The notes beneath the pieces were generated by a model. The model had not been told where the DNA came from, did not search any database, and saw only the letters and a list, made by a program, of their open reading frames with translations. The position numbers and the translations under genes were made by a program. Source: Rhizocola hellebori (GTDB taxonomy: Bacteria; Actinomycetota; Actinomycetes; Mycobacteriales; Micromonosporaceae). From it: DNA of 64,000 bases. Numbering within the stretch: position 1 is the stretch's first letter; each line of letters opens with the position of its first letter. The stretch covers positions 62,001-126,000 of the forward strand of contig NZ_BONY01000011.1 in assembly GCF_016862955.1 (NCBI RefSeq), written 5' to 3'. Below, in pieces: positions 1-8,109 of this stretch.

Positions 1-2
1 TG

Positions 3-797
3 ACCACCTTGCTGCGCTTCGACAGCGGCCAGGCCCAGGTGGCCGGTTTCGACGTGCGCCGCGACCCGGCCGCGGTGCGCCGCCACATCGGGCTGTCCGG
101 CCAATACGCGGCCGTCGACGAAATCCTCTCCGGACGGCAGAACCTGCTCATGTTCGGCCGCCTGTTCCACCTGTCGCCCAAGGCCGCCGCGCAACGCGCC
201 GACGAGCTTCTGGAGCAGTTCCGCCTCGCCGACACCGGCAGCAAAGCCGTGAAGAACTACTCCGGAGGCATGCGCCGCCGCCTCGACCTGGCCGCCAGCC
301 TCATCCTCGCCCCCAGCGTGCTGTTCCTCGACGAACCCACCACCGGCCTGGACCCGCGCGGGCGCACCGAGGTGTGGGAGGCGATCCGCTCGCTGGCCCA
401 CAGCGGCACCACCGTCCTGCTCACCACCCAATACCTGGAGGAGGCCGACCAGCTGGCGCAACACATCTCCCTGCTCGACCGGGGCCGGGTCATCGCGCAG
501 GACACCCCCGACGGCCTCAAGGCACAGCTGGGCGGCGACCAGCTGCAGATCGTCGTACACGACAGCGCCCAGCTGAGCGCCGCCGCCGCGATGGTGCACC
601 GCATCACCGGCGCCGAGCCGTCCACCGACCCCGACACCCGCCGGGTCAGCGCCCCGGTCACCGAGCGCATCACCGCGCTGATGCAGGCGGCCACCGCCCT
701 GTCCGAAGCCGGCATCGGCGTGGAGGACATCGGCGTGCGCCGCCCCACCCTCGACGAGGTTTTCCTGCACCTGACCCAAGCGGAGGCCTTGTTATGA
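3..797 (+). CDS. ABC transporter ATP-binding protein, DrrA-like (5' truncated)
   Basis: ATPase of a drug or lipid ABC-2 exporter, acting at the cytoplasmic face with the permease encoded next. The window starts inside the gene: the reading frame is open from the first bases and the Walker A loop lies off the left edge, so about 40-50 N-terminal residues are missing. The visible 264 residues hold the Q-loop (SGQYAAVDE), signature (YSGGMRRRLDLA), Walker B (VLFLDEPTTGLDP) and H-loop-equivalent region (LLTTQYLEEAD), in the order and spacing of the DrrA/daunorubicin-resistance ATPase family, followed by the family's C-terminal DUF4162-like tail. The stop overlaps the permease start (ATGA), so translation is coupled. 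The substrate is unknown. Confidence 0.93.
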   Translation, partial: TTLLRFDSGQAQVAGFDVRRDPAAVRRHIGLSGQYAAVDEILSGRQNLLMFGRLFHLSPKAAAQRADELLEQFRLADTGSKAVKNYSGGMRRRLDLAASLILAPSVLFLDEPTTGLDPRGRTEVWEAIRSLAHSGTTVLLTTQYLEEADQLAQHISLLDRGRVIAQDTPDGLKAQLGGDQLQIVVHDSAQLSAAAAMVHRITGAEPSTDPDTRRVSAPVTERITALMQAATALSEAGIGVEDIGVRRPTLDEVFLHLTQAEALL

Positions 798-1573
798 CCC
801 TGAGCTGGGCTTTGACCGACGCCCTCACCATCACGCGGCGCAGCATCTGGCACTGGATGCGCCAGCCCTACGCCATCATCTTCGGCCTGCTCTTCCCGAT
901 CATGCTGACCGTCCTGTTCGGCTACCTGTTCGGCGGCGCCATGCAGGTGCCCGGGGACAGCGGCAACTACATGGAGTTCATGCTGCCCGGCATGTTCGTC
1001 ATGGTGATGGCCTTCGGCATAGGGGAGACCATGGTCGCCGTCGCCACCGACCGGGAAAAGGGTGTCACCGACCGGTTCCGCTCGATGCCGATGGCCTCCT
1101 CGGCCGTGGTGCTGGGCCGCGCCATCGCCGACATGCTCTACTCGGCCGTCCTGCTCGCGGTCATGCTCGGCTTCGGCCTGCTCGTCGGCTGGAGCGCCCA
1201 CAACGGCCTGGGCAACGCCCTGCTCGCCGTCGGCCTGCTGCTGTTGCTGCGCTTCGCGATGGTGTGGATCGGCGTCTACTTAGGACTGGTCATCCAGGGC
1301 CCCGAAGCCAGCGCCACCGTGCAGACCATGCTCTTCCCGCTCACCATGATCACTAACACCTTCGCCGACCCCGACACCATGCCCGCCTGGCTGGGCACCA
1401 TCGCCGAGTGGAACCCGCTGTCGGCCACGGTCACCGCGATCCGCGAGCTTTTCGGCAACCCCGGCGTGGGCGGCATGGACCATCCGATCCTGCTCGCCAT
1501 CGCCTGGCCCGTGCTGCTGACCGCGATCTTCTTCCCGCTGGCCGTCGCCCGCTACCGGAGGCTCAGTGCCTGA
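794..1573 (+). CDS. ABC-2 type transporter permease, DrrB-like
   Basis: Membrane partner of the preceding ATPase. It is 259 aa, the usual DrrB length. The N-terminal amphipathic stretch precedes about six hydrophobic segments; the MLPGMFVMVMAFG and DREKGVTDRFRSMPM stretches are typical of the ABC-2 permease fold. I chose the ATG at 794 because it overlaps the upstream stop (ATGA); an upstream extension of the frame is shadow translation of the ATPase gene. The downstream DUF5701 gene overlaps it by 8 bp, so the three genes are probably co-transcribed. Confidence 0.93.
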   Translation: MTLSWALTDALTITRRSIWHWMRQPYAIIFGLLFPIMLTVLFGYLFGGAMQVPGDSGNYMEFMLPGMFVMVMAFGIGETMVAVATDREKGVTDRFRSMPMASSAVVLGRAIADMLYSAVLLAVMLGFGLLVGWSAHNGLGNALLAVGLLLLLRFAMVWIGVYLGLVIQGPEASATVQTMLFPLTMITNTFADPDTMPAWLGTIAEWNPLSATVTAIRELFGNPGVGGMDHPILLAIAWPVLLTAIFFPLAVARYRRLSA

Positions 1574-2120
1574 ATTCGACCGTCAACTTCAAAACCTTTC
1601 TTCAGCCGGTTACGAAATACCACCGGCCACCGTCCTGCGACCCTTGCGCGACAAGGCCAGCGGCAACTTCATCCTGGTCATCCCCGCCGATCCCGCGCAG
1701 GCCGTCGCGCACACCACCCTGGCCGGAAAATCCAAACCCGGCCGCATCGACCGCAACTTCAAGCCCGGCGAGCCGAAGAACTTCGTCCCCGTCGTCGAGG
1801 TGCCAAAAGCGAAGGCCTATCTCGTTTTCGACGTCGACAGGGGAGAGGAATACCGCAATGTGCGCCCCGAAGACGCCGTCGCCGCCATCACCGCCCGCGG
1901 CCGCAGCCCGCTGACCATCGAGGAAGGACTCGCGCTCATCACCCACCATCCGGAGATGCTGGAGAAGAACAAATGCTTCATGCTGGCCGGCTCCCGCTGC
2001 GGCGACCGCCGCGTGCCCGCCCTCTGGATCAGCGAAGGCGCCCCGAAACTCGGCTGGTGCTGGGCCGGCAACCCGCACACCTGGCTCGGCACCGCCTCCG
2101 CCGCTTCCCGCCTCGGCTGA
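1566..2120 (+). CDS. DUF5701 family protein
   Basis: 184-aa soluble protein of the actinobacterial DUF5701 family, whose function is not known. It starts with GTG inside the end of the ABC permease gene (8-bp overlap), which points to translational coupling. Conserved family features visible are the N-terminal ATVLRPLRDKASGNFILVIP segment, the YRNVRPEDAV stretch and the C-terminal VPALWISEGAPKLGWCWAGN segment. There are no transmembrane segments or signal peptide. A role in the efflux operon is inferred from linkage only. Confidence 0.8.
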   Translation: MPEFDRQLQNLSSAGYEIPPATVLRPLRDKASGNFILVIPADPAQAVAHTTLAGKSKPGRIDRNFKPGEPKNFVPVVEVPKAKAYLVFDVDRGEEYRNVRPEDAVAAITARGRSPLTIEEGLALITHHPEMLEKNKCFMLAGSRCGDRRVPALWISEGAPKLGWCWAGNPHTWLGTASAASRLG

Positions 2121-2142
2121 GGCCGCCCTACCATTGGCCACC

Positions 2143-3264
2143 ATGGCCGACCCGCTGCTGATGCTGTTCTGCGCCGACCCGCTGTCCCCGGCCCGCGTGG
2201 ATGAGCACTTCGCGGGGCAGGCGGCGGCGGTCCGCGAGATGGGCGGGCAGGTTGCGCTTATCGACCACGACGCGCTGCTGCGCGGGGAAGCCGGCGCTGC
2301 TGTGCGCCGGGTGCCTCGCGACAGCGGCCCTTGGTGGTACCGCGGCTGGATGATTCCCGGTCCCGCCTACGCCGACCTGGCCCAGGCGCTGCACGGGCGC
2401 GGGGCAACCCTGCGCGTGGCCCCGAGGCGCTACCGGCTCGCGCACGAGTTGCCGGGCTGGTACCCCACATTTCATGAAGTGACGCCGGAAAGCGATTGGA
2501 CGGCATGGACTCCCGGCGAGGTGCCCAGTCCAGAGTTCGTCGCCCCCATGGCCGGCACCGTGGGGCCTGGCCCCGCCGTGGTCAAGGACTACGTCAAGTC
2601 ACGCAAACACGAATGGCACGAGGCCTGCTTCATCCCGGACACCACCGACCTGGTCCACGCGACCGCCGTCGTGGCGCGGATGGTCGAGCTTCAGCAGGAA
2701 TCCCTGGCCGGCGGCATCGTCCTGCGCCGCTTCGAGAGTTACCGGCAGCACGACGGGCGCACGGCCGAAGCCCGGGTGTGGTGGGTGGACGGTGCCGCCG
2801 CGATGGTGACCGCCCATCCCGACACTCCTGCGACAATCGTCGAGCCCGACCTCACTTTCATCGCCCCATTGGTGGCGGCGTTGAGCTGCCCCTTCGTCAC
2901 CACTGACCTCGCCCAGCGCGACGACGGCGTCTGGCGTGTCGTCGAGGTGGGCGACGGCCAGGTCAGCGACATCCCGCCGAACACAGACATGACACCGCTG
3001 TTCACCATGCTCGCCGCGCCGAGCACCATCGACCTCCCACCGCGCTGCCCAAATTGCGATGCGGTGGGTGTGCCGCTGCTCTACGGGTTGCCGACACCAG
3101 AAGCGCACGCCGCAGCTGAGGGCGGCGAGTTGTTGCTGGCAGGTTGCCTCGTGGCTGAGGACGCGCCGCTGTGGCGTTGCGGCCACGGGCACGAATGGCC
3201 GGGCGGCGAAGCCCAGCATTCGGCCCACATCGGCGCGATCCTGATGGACTACGAGCCGGCCTGA
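2143..3264 (+). CDS. ATP-grasp domain protein with C-terminal zinc-binding-like segment
   Basis: 373-aa protein. The central region (PAVVKDYVKSRKHEWHEACFI, shown here in part) and the later RVVEVGDGQVSDIP segment have the layout of the ATP-grasp fold used by carboxylate-amine/thiol ligases; the acidic metal ligands would be E and D in VEVGDGQ. Residues about 300-355 hold CPNCD and later C and CGHGHEW, spaced like a zinc ribbon. The frame also opens at TTG 2134, but the ATG at 2143 is a better start. The 3' end overlaps the convergent phosphatase gene by 16 bp. The substrate is unknown; the ATP-grasp call is family recognition, and the zinc ribbon is inferred from the Cys/His pattern. Confidence 0.7.
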   Translation: MADPLLMLFCADPLSPARVDEHFAGQAAAVREMGGQVALIDHDALLRGEAGAAVRRVPRDSGPWWYRGWMIPGPAYADLAQALHGRGATLRVAPRRYRLAHELPGWYPTFHEVTPESDWTAWTPGEVPSPEFVAPMAGTVGPGPAVVKDYVKSRKHEWHEACFIPDTTDLVHATAVVARMVELQQESLAGGIVLRRFESYRQHDGRTAEARVWWVDGAAAMVTAHPDTPATIVEPDLTFIAPLVAALSCPFVTTDLAQRDDGVWRVVEVGDGQVSDIPPNTDMTPLFTMLAAPSTIDLPPRCPNCDAVGVPLLYGLPTPEAHAAAEGGELLLAGCLVAEDAPLWRCGHGHEWPGGEAQHSAHIGAILMDYEPA

Positions 3265-3692
3265 GCGGCGAAGCGGGACACCCAGCGGCGCTGGCCGCCG
3301 GTTTCGCAGGCTTGGGGGTGATGGTGGGTGCGGGTCCAGGTCACCGCCTCGTCGGCGGGGACGCCGGCCAGGATGGCCAGGCAGGCGATGACCGTTCCGG
3401 TGCGGCCGATGCCCGCGCCGCAGGCGACCTCGACCCGTTCGCCGCGGCGCGCATGCTCGTGCAGGAGACCGATTTTGTGCCTCGCGTCGGCGTCGTTGCG
3501 CGGCAGCTGGAAGTCGGGCCAGTCGATCCAGTGGTGTGGCCAGATCAGGCCGGACTCGTGCTTGCGCCGCCACGACTTGGAGCCGAGATAGAGGCCGAAC
3601 TCGGGCTGCGGGCCGGGCGGCAGCGGGTCGCGTAGGCCTCGCCCGCGTACCCAGCAGCCGTCGGGCAGCTCGATGGCCGCGGTGAGCGTCAT
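3249..3692 (-). CDS. protein tyrosine / dual-specificity phosphatase-like protein
   Basis: 147-aa cytoplasmic protein with the cysteine phosphatase P-loop CGAGIGRTG (C-x5-R-T/S) in an EVACGAGIGRTGTVIACLAI context. A WPDFQLP segment upstream supplies a candidate general-acid aspartate. The length suits a minimal tyrosine or dual-specificity phosphatase. I chose the ATG at 3692 because its first bases overlap the stop of the upstream acetyltransferase gene (ATGA); a longer reading to 3770 only covers that gene in another frame. The substrate is unknown; inositol or protein phosphates are possible. Confidence 0.78.
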   Translation of the reverse strand: MTLTAAIELPDGCWVRGRGLRDPLPPGPQPEFGLYLGSKSWRRKHESGLIWPHHWIDWPDFQLPRNDADARHKIGLLHEHARRGERVEVACGAGIGRTGTVIACLAILAGVPADEAVTWTRTHHHPQACETGGQRRWVSRFAAQAGS

Positions 3693-3991
3693 TTCACGCG
3701 GCGGGTCGTGCGGGCCACCATGCTGTCGTACTCGTGGTGTTTGAGCAGCCAGTCGGAAATGAACGGGCACATCGGCACCACCGTGCGGCCGTTGGCTTTC
3801 GCGTCTTCCATCACCGCGCGCGCCAGCGCCGAGGCCACGCCCTGGCCCTCGAATTCGGCATCGACCTCGGTATGGGTGTAGACGATGATGTTGCCGCTCA
3901 GCTGGTAGGTCACCACGCCGGCCATCTCACCGGACTCTGCGTGCGCCTCGAACCGCTCCCGCTCGGGAGCGTCAGTAATGGTGTACGCCAT
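3689..3991 (-). CDS. YjdJ-type GNAT N-acetyltransferase
   Basis: 100-aa minimal acetyltransferase of the GCN5-related YjdJ/YidJ type. The motif EFEGQGVASALARAVMEDAK supplies the acetyl-CoA pyrophosphate loop, and VVPMCPFISDWLLKHHEYD is the family's hallmark C-terminus. The start is the ATG at 3991 (MAYTITD), 20 bp from the divergent GTG of the tandem GNAT gene; an upstream ATG at 4003 is possible. It overlaps the phosphatase start, making a two-gene operon. The acceptor is not known for this family. Confidence 0.85.
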   Translation of the reverse strand: MAYTITDAPERERFEAHAESGEMAGVVTYQLSGNIIVYTHTEVDAEFEGQGVASALARAVMEDAKANGRTVVPMCPFISDWLLKHHEYDSMVARTTRRVK

Positions 3992-4011
3992 CTGTCCATC
4001 CAACCACTAGG

Positions 4012-4887
4012 GTGACCCGGGTGCCGGACCTTTCCACGCGCCCAGCCACTCTCGCCGATGCCGCCGCGATCCACCGCCTTATCGGCAAGCCCTTCGTCAG
4101 CCTCGACACCGTCTCCTCCGATCTTGCCCGCCCCGCCATCGACCTCGCCCGCGACACGCTGCTGACGCATACGCCCGACGGCGAGCTGGTCGGCTGGGCC
4201 TGGGTGCACCTTGGCCGGCGCGCGGAAGCCCACGTGCACGCGGCTCACCGCGGCCGTGGCCTGGGCTCGCGCCTGCTCGCCTTCACCGAGGCCAACGCCC
4301 GCGCCGCCGGAAGCGACCGGCTGGGCCAAAACGTCGACGACGCCGATCCGGCCGCCGCTCAGCTGCTCACCGCGCACGGCTACCAGCTCAAGGCCACCTC
4401 GTGGCTGCTGCACCTCGCGCTGCCCGATGAGCCGGCCGTACCGGATCCGCCGGCCGGGCTGAGCGTGCGCGCCTACCGCGACGGTGACGGGCCTGCCGTC
4501 CACGAGCTGGTCGAGGACAGTTTCGCCGCCTTCCGCAGCCGTCGCCGCGACTACGCCGAATGGGCCCAGCACATTGTGCAGAGGGCCACCTTCGCCCCGC
4601 ACCTTTCCTGCCTCGCCTTCGACGGCGAACGGCTCGTCGGCGTCCAGCTGAGCCTGGATCTGCCCGACACCTCGCAGGGCCACATCGCGGAGCTGGCCGT
4701 GCACAGCGACTACCGCGGCCGTGATGTCGGCGCTTTCCTGCTGCGCCAAGCTTTCTCCGACGTTTACCGGCACGGCCGGCGCGGTTGCGAGGTGTGGACC
4801 CACTCCGACACCGGCGCGCTCGGTTTCTACCAGCGGGCCGGGATGAGCGTGACGCGAAGCGGCTCGCACTACAGCAAGGCACTGTAA
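4012..4887 (+). CDS. tandem GNAT N-acetyltransferase
   Basis: 291-aa protein built of two GNAT domains. The first (about residues 5-145) has the acetyl-CoA loop HRGRGLGSRLLAF; the second (about 150-291) has DYRGRDVGAFLLRQAF and the closing ALGFYQRAGM. Two-domain GNAT proteins in actinobacteria include MshD of mycothiol synthesis, but the motifs do not let me assign that role, and the neighbours are not mycothiol genes. It starts with GTG 20 bp from the divergent YjdJ-type gene, so both share a very short promoter region. Confidence 0.82.
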   Translation: MTRVPDLSTRPATLADAAAIHRLIGKPFVSLDTVSSDLARPAIDLARDTLLTHTPDGELVGWAWVHLGRRAEAHVHAAHRGRGLGSRLLAFTEANARAAGSDRLGQNVDDADPAAAQLLTAHGYQLKATSWLLHLALPDEPAVPDPPAGLSVRAYRDGDGPAVHELVEDSFAAFRSRRRDYAEWAQHIVQRATFAPHLSCLAFDGERLVGVQLSLDLPDTSQGHIAELAVHSDYRGRDVGAFLLRQAFSDVYRHGRRGCEVWTHSDTGALGFYQRAGMSVTRSGSHYSKAL

Positions 4888-4898
4888 GGCGAGCCGCT
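4858..4898. terminator. bidirectional hairpin between convergent genes
   Basis: Perfect 10-bp inverted repeat AGCGGCTCGC (4858-4867) and GCGAGCCGCT (4889-4898) around the stop codon of the tandem GNAT gene. It is followed on the + strand by TGTTTATC. It lies between two converging genes and probably ends transcription from at least the left side. Confidence 0.55.
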
Positions 4899-4903
4899 GT
4901 TTA

Positions 4904-5650
4904 TCAGCGCCGTTTGAGCGCGAACACACCCCAGCCCAGGTAGGGCCGCAGGTACCGCACATAGCTCAGCGGGCGATTGGTGAGCTCTTCCCGGAGCTGG
5001 CCGGCCAGCTCGTCATCGGGGTTGGCGTCCAGCCACGCCCTTACGGTGAACCACTGCGCCGCCACATAACGGTCCCAGCTGTCCTCGTTGGCCAGCACCA
5101 TCTCGACCAGGTCCCAGCCAAGCTCGCCGAAGAGGGCGACCAGGCCGGGCAGGTGGTAATAGTCCTCTTTGGACGAGACGTGGCAGGCTTCGATGGTGGC
5201 CTGATCGGGCGGATCCATCCGCCAGTAGGGCTCGCCGACCAGCAGCAGACCACCCGGACGCAGGCTGCGTTCGAGCAGGTCGATGGTACCGGTGACACCG
5301 TTGCCTATCCAGGTGGCCCCGATGCACGCCGCCACGTCGACCGGTGTGGCAGCGACATAGCCGCTGGCGTCGCCGTGCACGAAGGTCACCCGGTCGGCAA
5401 CACCGAGCTCGGCGGCCCGCTCTTGCGCCGAGGCGACGAAATGGGTGCTGATGTCGACGCCTGTGCCGCTGATGCCGTGGTCACGCGACCACATGCACAG
5501 CATCTCGCCGCTGCCGCTGGCCAGGTCGAGCATGGTCGTGCCGGGCTGAAGCCGGACGGCACGGCCCAGGGTGGCGAACTTGTCTTCGGTGAAGGCGTTG
5601 TGTATCAGGTGGTCGCTTTCGCGAATGACATAGATACGTGGAAGATCCAC
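4904..5650 (-). CDS. class I SAM-dependent methyltransferase
   Basis: 248-aa cytoplasmic enzyme. Motif I is TTMLDLASGSGEMLCMW (SAM glycine loop), followed by GTGVDIST (acidic ribose-binding residue), VTFVHGDASGY and a motif around VAACIGATWIGNG. This is the ubiE/Methyltransf_11 arrangement. The GTG start at 5650 has a GAGGA-containing site upstream. The C-terminal LRPYLGWGVFALKR segment is typical of actinobacterial small-molecule methyltransferases; the substrate cannot be read from the sequence. Confidence 0.87.
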   Translation of the reverse strand: MDLPRIYVIRESDHLIHNAFTEDKFATLGRAVRLQPGTTMLDLASGSGEMLCMWSRDHGISGTGVDISTHFVASAQERAAELGVADRVTFVHGDASGYVAATPVDVAACIGATWIGNGVTGTIDLLERSLRPGGLLLVGEPYWRMDPPDQATIEACHVSSKEDYYHLPGLVALFGELGWDLVEMVLANEDSWDRYVAAQWFTVRAWLDANPDDELAGQLREELTNRPLSYVRYLRPYLGWGVFALKRR

Positions 5651-5799
5651 TTCTGTTTTTCCTCACGTCTGAGTGAATGGGCAGTCAAAAGGTCAAGACG
5701 AGATGACGCAATTGGCAGCGGCATTAAATGCACCCCATCTAGATAGACGTGAAGATCGCCAAGCTAGCCGTCGGCTCGGGCGGTGGTCAAACCGTTTAT

Positions 5800-6888
5800 T
5801 CAGGAACCGATGAGCCGCATCGGGTTGTGCTCCCACTCGTCGACGTCGCGGATGTAGCGGAACACCACCGGGCTCTTCTCACCCCAGCGCCCCTGCCTGG
5901 CGATGAACAGCACGTCGGCACCATATTCGCGGGCCACGGTCGCCCCGCCGGCCCGCAGCGAATGCCCCTTGTACGACGAAGCGTTGGGCAAAGCCGCCTT
6001 CAGCGCCGCCCGCGCGATGACCCGCTCCACCGTCTGCGGGTCCATGCGCAGGCTCTGCCCCGCCTTGCCCGCCCAGCCGTCCACCCCGTGCACGTTGTCG
6101 TGCCGATCGACCGCCCGGAACAACGGCCCGCCGGTGATGCCCAGCGAGAACAGCCGCTGACGCCACAACCGCACATGGGTCACCGGGCACAGCTGCGGCA
6201 TCGCCGGGAACCAGGGCACCTTCACCAGCCGGCCCTGGCCCAGCTGATCGGTTTTGGACTTGCGCAGCAACACCTCCTGCCCCGCCTCCACGTCGCGCAG
6301 ATGCTCGATGTCGATAATGGACAGCTCCGAGCGCCGCGCCATCATGGCCAGCCCGAGAGTCAGAATCGCCCGGTCGCGGATGCCCGCGTTGGTCTGCGGG
6401 TCACACGCGCCCACCAGCTCGGAAAGGGTCGGCAGCCGGATCGCCGGCGCCTGCTGCCCGTCGTGCAGCCGCGGATCGTTGGCCCTTTCCCGGGCATGCC
6501 CCTCCACCACCACGTTGGCCAGCCGATTCGACGGCGCGTCGAGGTCGTGCGCGTGATGCAACGCGCGCACCGCCGCCAGCGCCAGCTTGATGGAGGCGGG
6601 GGACATCCCCACCTGGCCTTTGTTGCGCCCCTTGGTAACCGGGCGTTCGGCAAGCCACGCCGCGAACGCCTCCACCGTGGCCGAGGTCGCCGGCAGATGC
6701 TGGCGACCCGTCTCGGTGCAGAAGTCGAGATAAAGCTGGATGAACATGCGGTACATCCGCTGCGTCGACTCGGAACGCGCCTGCGCAAGAAAACGCAGCA
6801 CCCGCGGGTCTCTGCGCATGTCCTCAGCCGAAATTTGCCGGTTTTGGAGAGGTGAAAAGTCCTCTCCCCAAGCCTCAATCTGGTGCAT
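5800..6888 (-). CDS. tyrosine recombinase / integrase
   Basis: 362-aa site-specific recombinase. The N-terminal half is a SAM-like core-binding domain (SESTQRMYRMFIQLYLDFC). The catalytic set is R185 (MMARRSEL), K212 (RKSKTD), H309-x-x-R312 (GHSLRAGG), W335 in place of the second His (RQGRWGEKS) and Y345 (FRYIRD). I chose the ATG at 6888 over TTG 6906 because AAGG lies 9 nt upstream. No recognisable prophage or ICE genes, tRNA or excisionase lie nearby, so it is an orphan or part of a degraded element. The upstream region is AT-rich and full of repeats, unlike the rest of the window, consistent with transfer. Confidence 0.9.
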   Translation of the reverse strand: MHQIEAWGEDFSPLQNRQISAEDMRRDPRVLRFLAQARSESTQRMYRMFIQLYLDFCTETGRQHLPATSATVEAFAAWLAERPVTKGRNKGQVGMSPASIKLALAAVRALHHAHDLDAPSNRLANVVVEGHARERANDPRLHDGQQAPAIRLPTLSELVGACDPQTNAGIRDRAILTLGLAMMARRSELSIIDIEHLRDVEAGQEVLLRKSKTDQLGQGRLVKVPWFPAMPQLCPVTHVRLWRQRLFSLGITGGPLFRAVDRHDNVHGVDGWAGKAGQSLRMDPQTVERVIARAALKAALPNASSYKGHSLRAGGATVAREYGADVLFIARQGRWGEKSPVVFRYIRDVDEWEHNPMRLIGS

Positions 6889-6992
6889 GATAATACACCT
6901 TATCAAGCACTAGCCATTTTGGAGAGACCAACACACCATTATTTTCCCTATTAATAGATTACCGATATTAGTAATTAGTAATTAGGGGAGAG
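6842..6992 (-). promoter_or_regulatory. AT-rich repeat-containing control region of the integrase gene
   Basis: Direct repeat TTTTGGAGAG at 6842-6851 and 6917-6926. Inverted partners CTCTCCCC (6862-6869) and GGGGAGAG (6985-6992). A palindrome TGATAA-N6-TTATCA (6888-6905) sits on the integrase ribosome-binding site and start codon. AATTAGTAATTAG-type repeats follow near 6969-6984. The stretch from 6889 to 7000 is far more AT-rich than the window. Possible roles are recombinase arm-type binding sites or autoregulatory operators. Confidence 0.5.
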
Positions 6993-7340
6993 CAAGTAAA
7001 AGATCTCCAGATGCTTTCCCTTTGCGCCGGTCCGTGCGTGGTTGCGCGCCGCAGCTCCCGCGCGGCAACGCCACGCTCGTGCTTGGCCGCGCCCGACGGC
7101 GCTAGATCACCTCCAAGCTCTCCCGGCCGATCACTTGATCAACAACCGCCCTTGGCATAGGAGCAACGCGGCGACCAACGATCGGGCCGCCGGCAGCTTC
7201 TGACCTGGGCGAGGACGCCACATCATCGGTATGGCGCTTCATCCGGTGCATACGATCACCTAGGGCGGCCGCGTTTCGGGGCTCAGCGGCGATCTGAGCG
7301 GGTTCATGCACTCTGACCAGCACTTTTAGCTGGAGTCTGC
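6993..7340. other. non-coding stretch, no supported gene
   Basis: G+C rises again to the window average. A 73-codon open frame exists on the minus strand (7102-7323), but it shows no recognisable motif, no good ribosome-binding site and no neighbour linkage, so I do not call it. The segment separates the integrase control region from the PadR operators. Confidence 0.5.
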
Positions 7341-7405
7341 TACTCGGTACTACCGAATACCGCTACTCGGTGATACGTTATAGCGGTACTCAGTAATACG
7401 GAGTA
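7341..7405 (+). promoter_or_regulatory. three iterated 19-bp operator-like palindromes, 23-bp period
   Basis: TACTCGGTACTACCGAATA (7341-7359), TACTCGGTGATACGTTATA (7364-7382) and TACTCAGTAATACGGAGTA (7387-7405). The first and third are near-perfect palindromes about a central base (one mismatch each); the second keeps the left arm. Start-to-start spacing is exactly 23 bp, about two helical turns, with 4-bp GC-only spacers. They lie 24 bp upstream of the PadR gene start, so autoregulation by that repressor is likely. Confidence 0.75.
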
Positions 7406-7428
7406 CCGGAGGACCGAGAGGGGCCGCG

Positions 7429-7755
7429 GTGGACGACCTGACGGAAATGCTGAAGGGCACACTCGAGGGCTGCGTGCTCGAAATCATCGGCACCGAGGAG
7501 ACCTACGGCTACGCCATCACGCGCCGGCTCAACGAGCTCGGCTTCGCCGATGTCATCGAGGGGACGGTGTACACCATCTTGCTGCGACTGGAGAAAAACG
7601 GGCTCGTCCAAGTGACGAAACGCCCCTCCGCGGTGGGCCCGCCACGCAAGTTCTACGCGCTCAGCGCCACCGGACGCGAGGAACTCGCCACCTTCTGGGC
7701 GAAGTGGCAGTACGTCTCATCACGCATAAACAAGCTCAAGGAGGGCGGGAGATGA
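7429..7755 (+). CDS. PadR family transcriptional regulator
   Basis: 108-aa winged-helix repressor. The PadR signature is visible: LKGTLEGCVLEIIG, ETYGYAITRRLNELGF, EGTVYTILLRLEKNGLV, then PPRKFYALSATGREEL. It starts with GTG behind a GAGAGGGG site. It is the first gene of a three-gene operon with two DUF1048 genes, a common PadR/DUF1048 arrangement in Gram-positive bacteria, often linked to drug or peptide stress. Operator candidates lie just upstream. Confidence 0.93.
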   Translation: MDDLTEMLKGTLEGCVLEIIGTEETYGYAITRRLNELGFADVIEGTVYTILLRLEKNGLVQVTKRPSAVGPPRKFYALSATGREELATFWAKWQYVSSRINKLKEGGR

Positions 7756-8108
7756 GCTTCTGGGAGACCATCACAGGCAGCGATCTCACCAGGGAATGGA
7801 AGGCGTTCGAAACCCGGGCGGCGACACTGCCGGCCGACTATCAGGCGGCCTGGGCACAGATCAAAGGCCACCTCATGCCCTACGGCAGCTTCACCGGCCG
7901 CAACCTGATGCCGATCCTCGACGCCGCCCTGGGCCTGCTCGAAGAAACATCGGCCGACGGGCAAAGCGTCCACGAGGTGCTCGGCGACGACATCCCAGGC
8001 TTTTGCACGGCGCTGGCCGGCGGCGAGGGCGCCCGAACCTATCGCGACCGGTGGCGCGAGCAACTGAACAGGAACGTTGCCAAAAAATTGGGCCGGCTAG
8101 GAGGCTGA
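7752..8108 (+). CDS. DUF1048 family protein
   Basis: 118-aa helical cytoplasmic protein. The segments EWKAFETRAATLPADYQAAW and LLEETSADGQSVHEVLGDDI (the family's GK/S-V-EV-G-DV motif region) and FCTAL place it in DUF1048. The ATG overlaps the PadR stop (ATGA). Family members are usually partners of PadR regulators; the biochemical role is unknown. The neighbouring copy is a diverged paralogue. Confidence 0.85.
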   Translation: MSFWETITGSDLTREWKAFETRAATLPADYQAAWAQIKGHLMPYGSFTGRNLMPILDAALGLLEETSADGQSVHEVLGDDIPGFCTALAGGEGARTYRDRWREQLNRNVAKKLGRLGG

Positions 8109-8109
8109 C

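Noticed and set aside
3910-4962. 350-codon frame antisense to the tandem GNAT gene
   Set aside because: No motif; the GNAT domains on the + strand are clear.
5651-5799. Possible tRNA or attachment site next to the integrase
   Set aside because: No cloverleaf or CCA-type end could be folded and no duplicate of a tRNA end was seen.
7102-7323. 73-codon frame on the minus strand in the integrase-PadR gap
   Set aside because: No good ribosome-binding site, no family features and no neighbour linkage.
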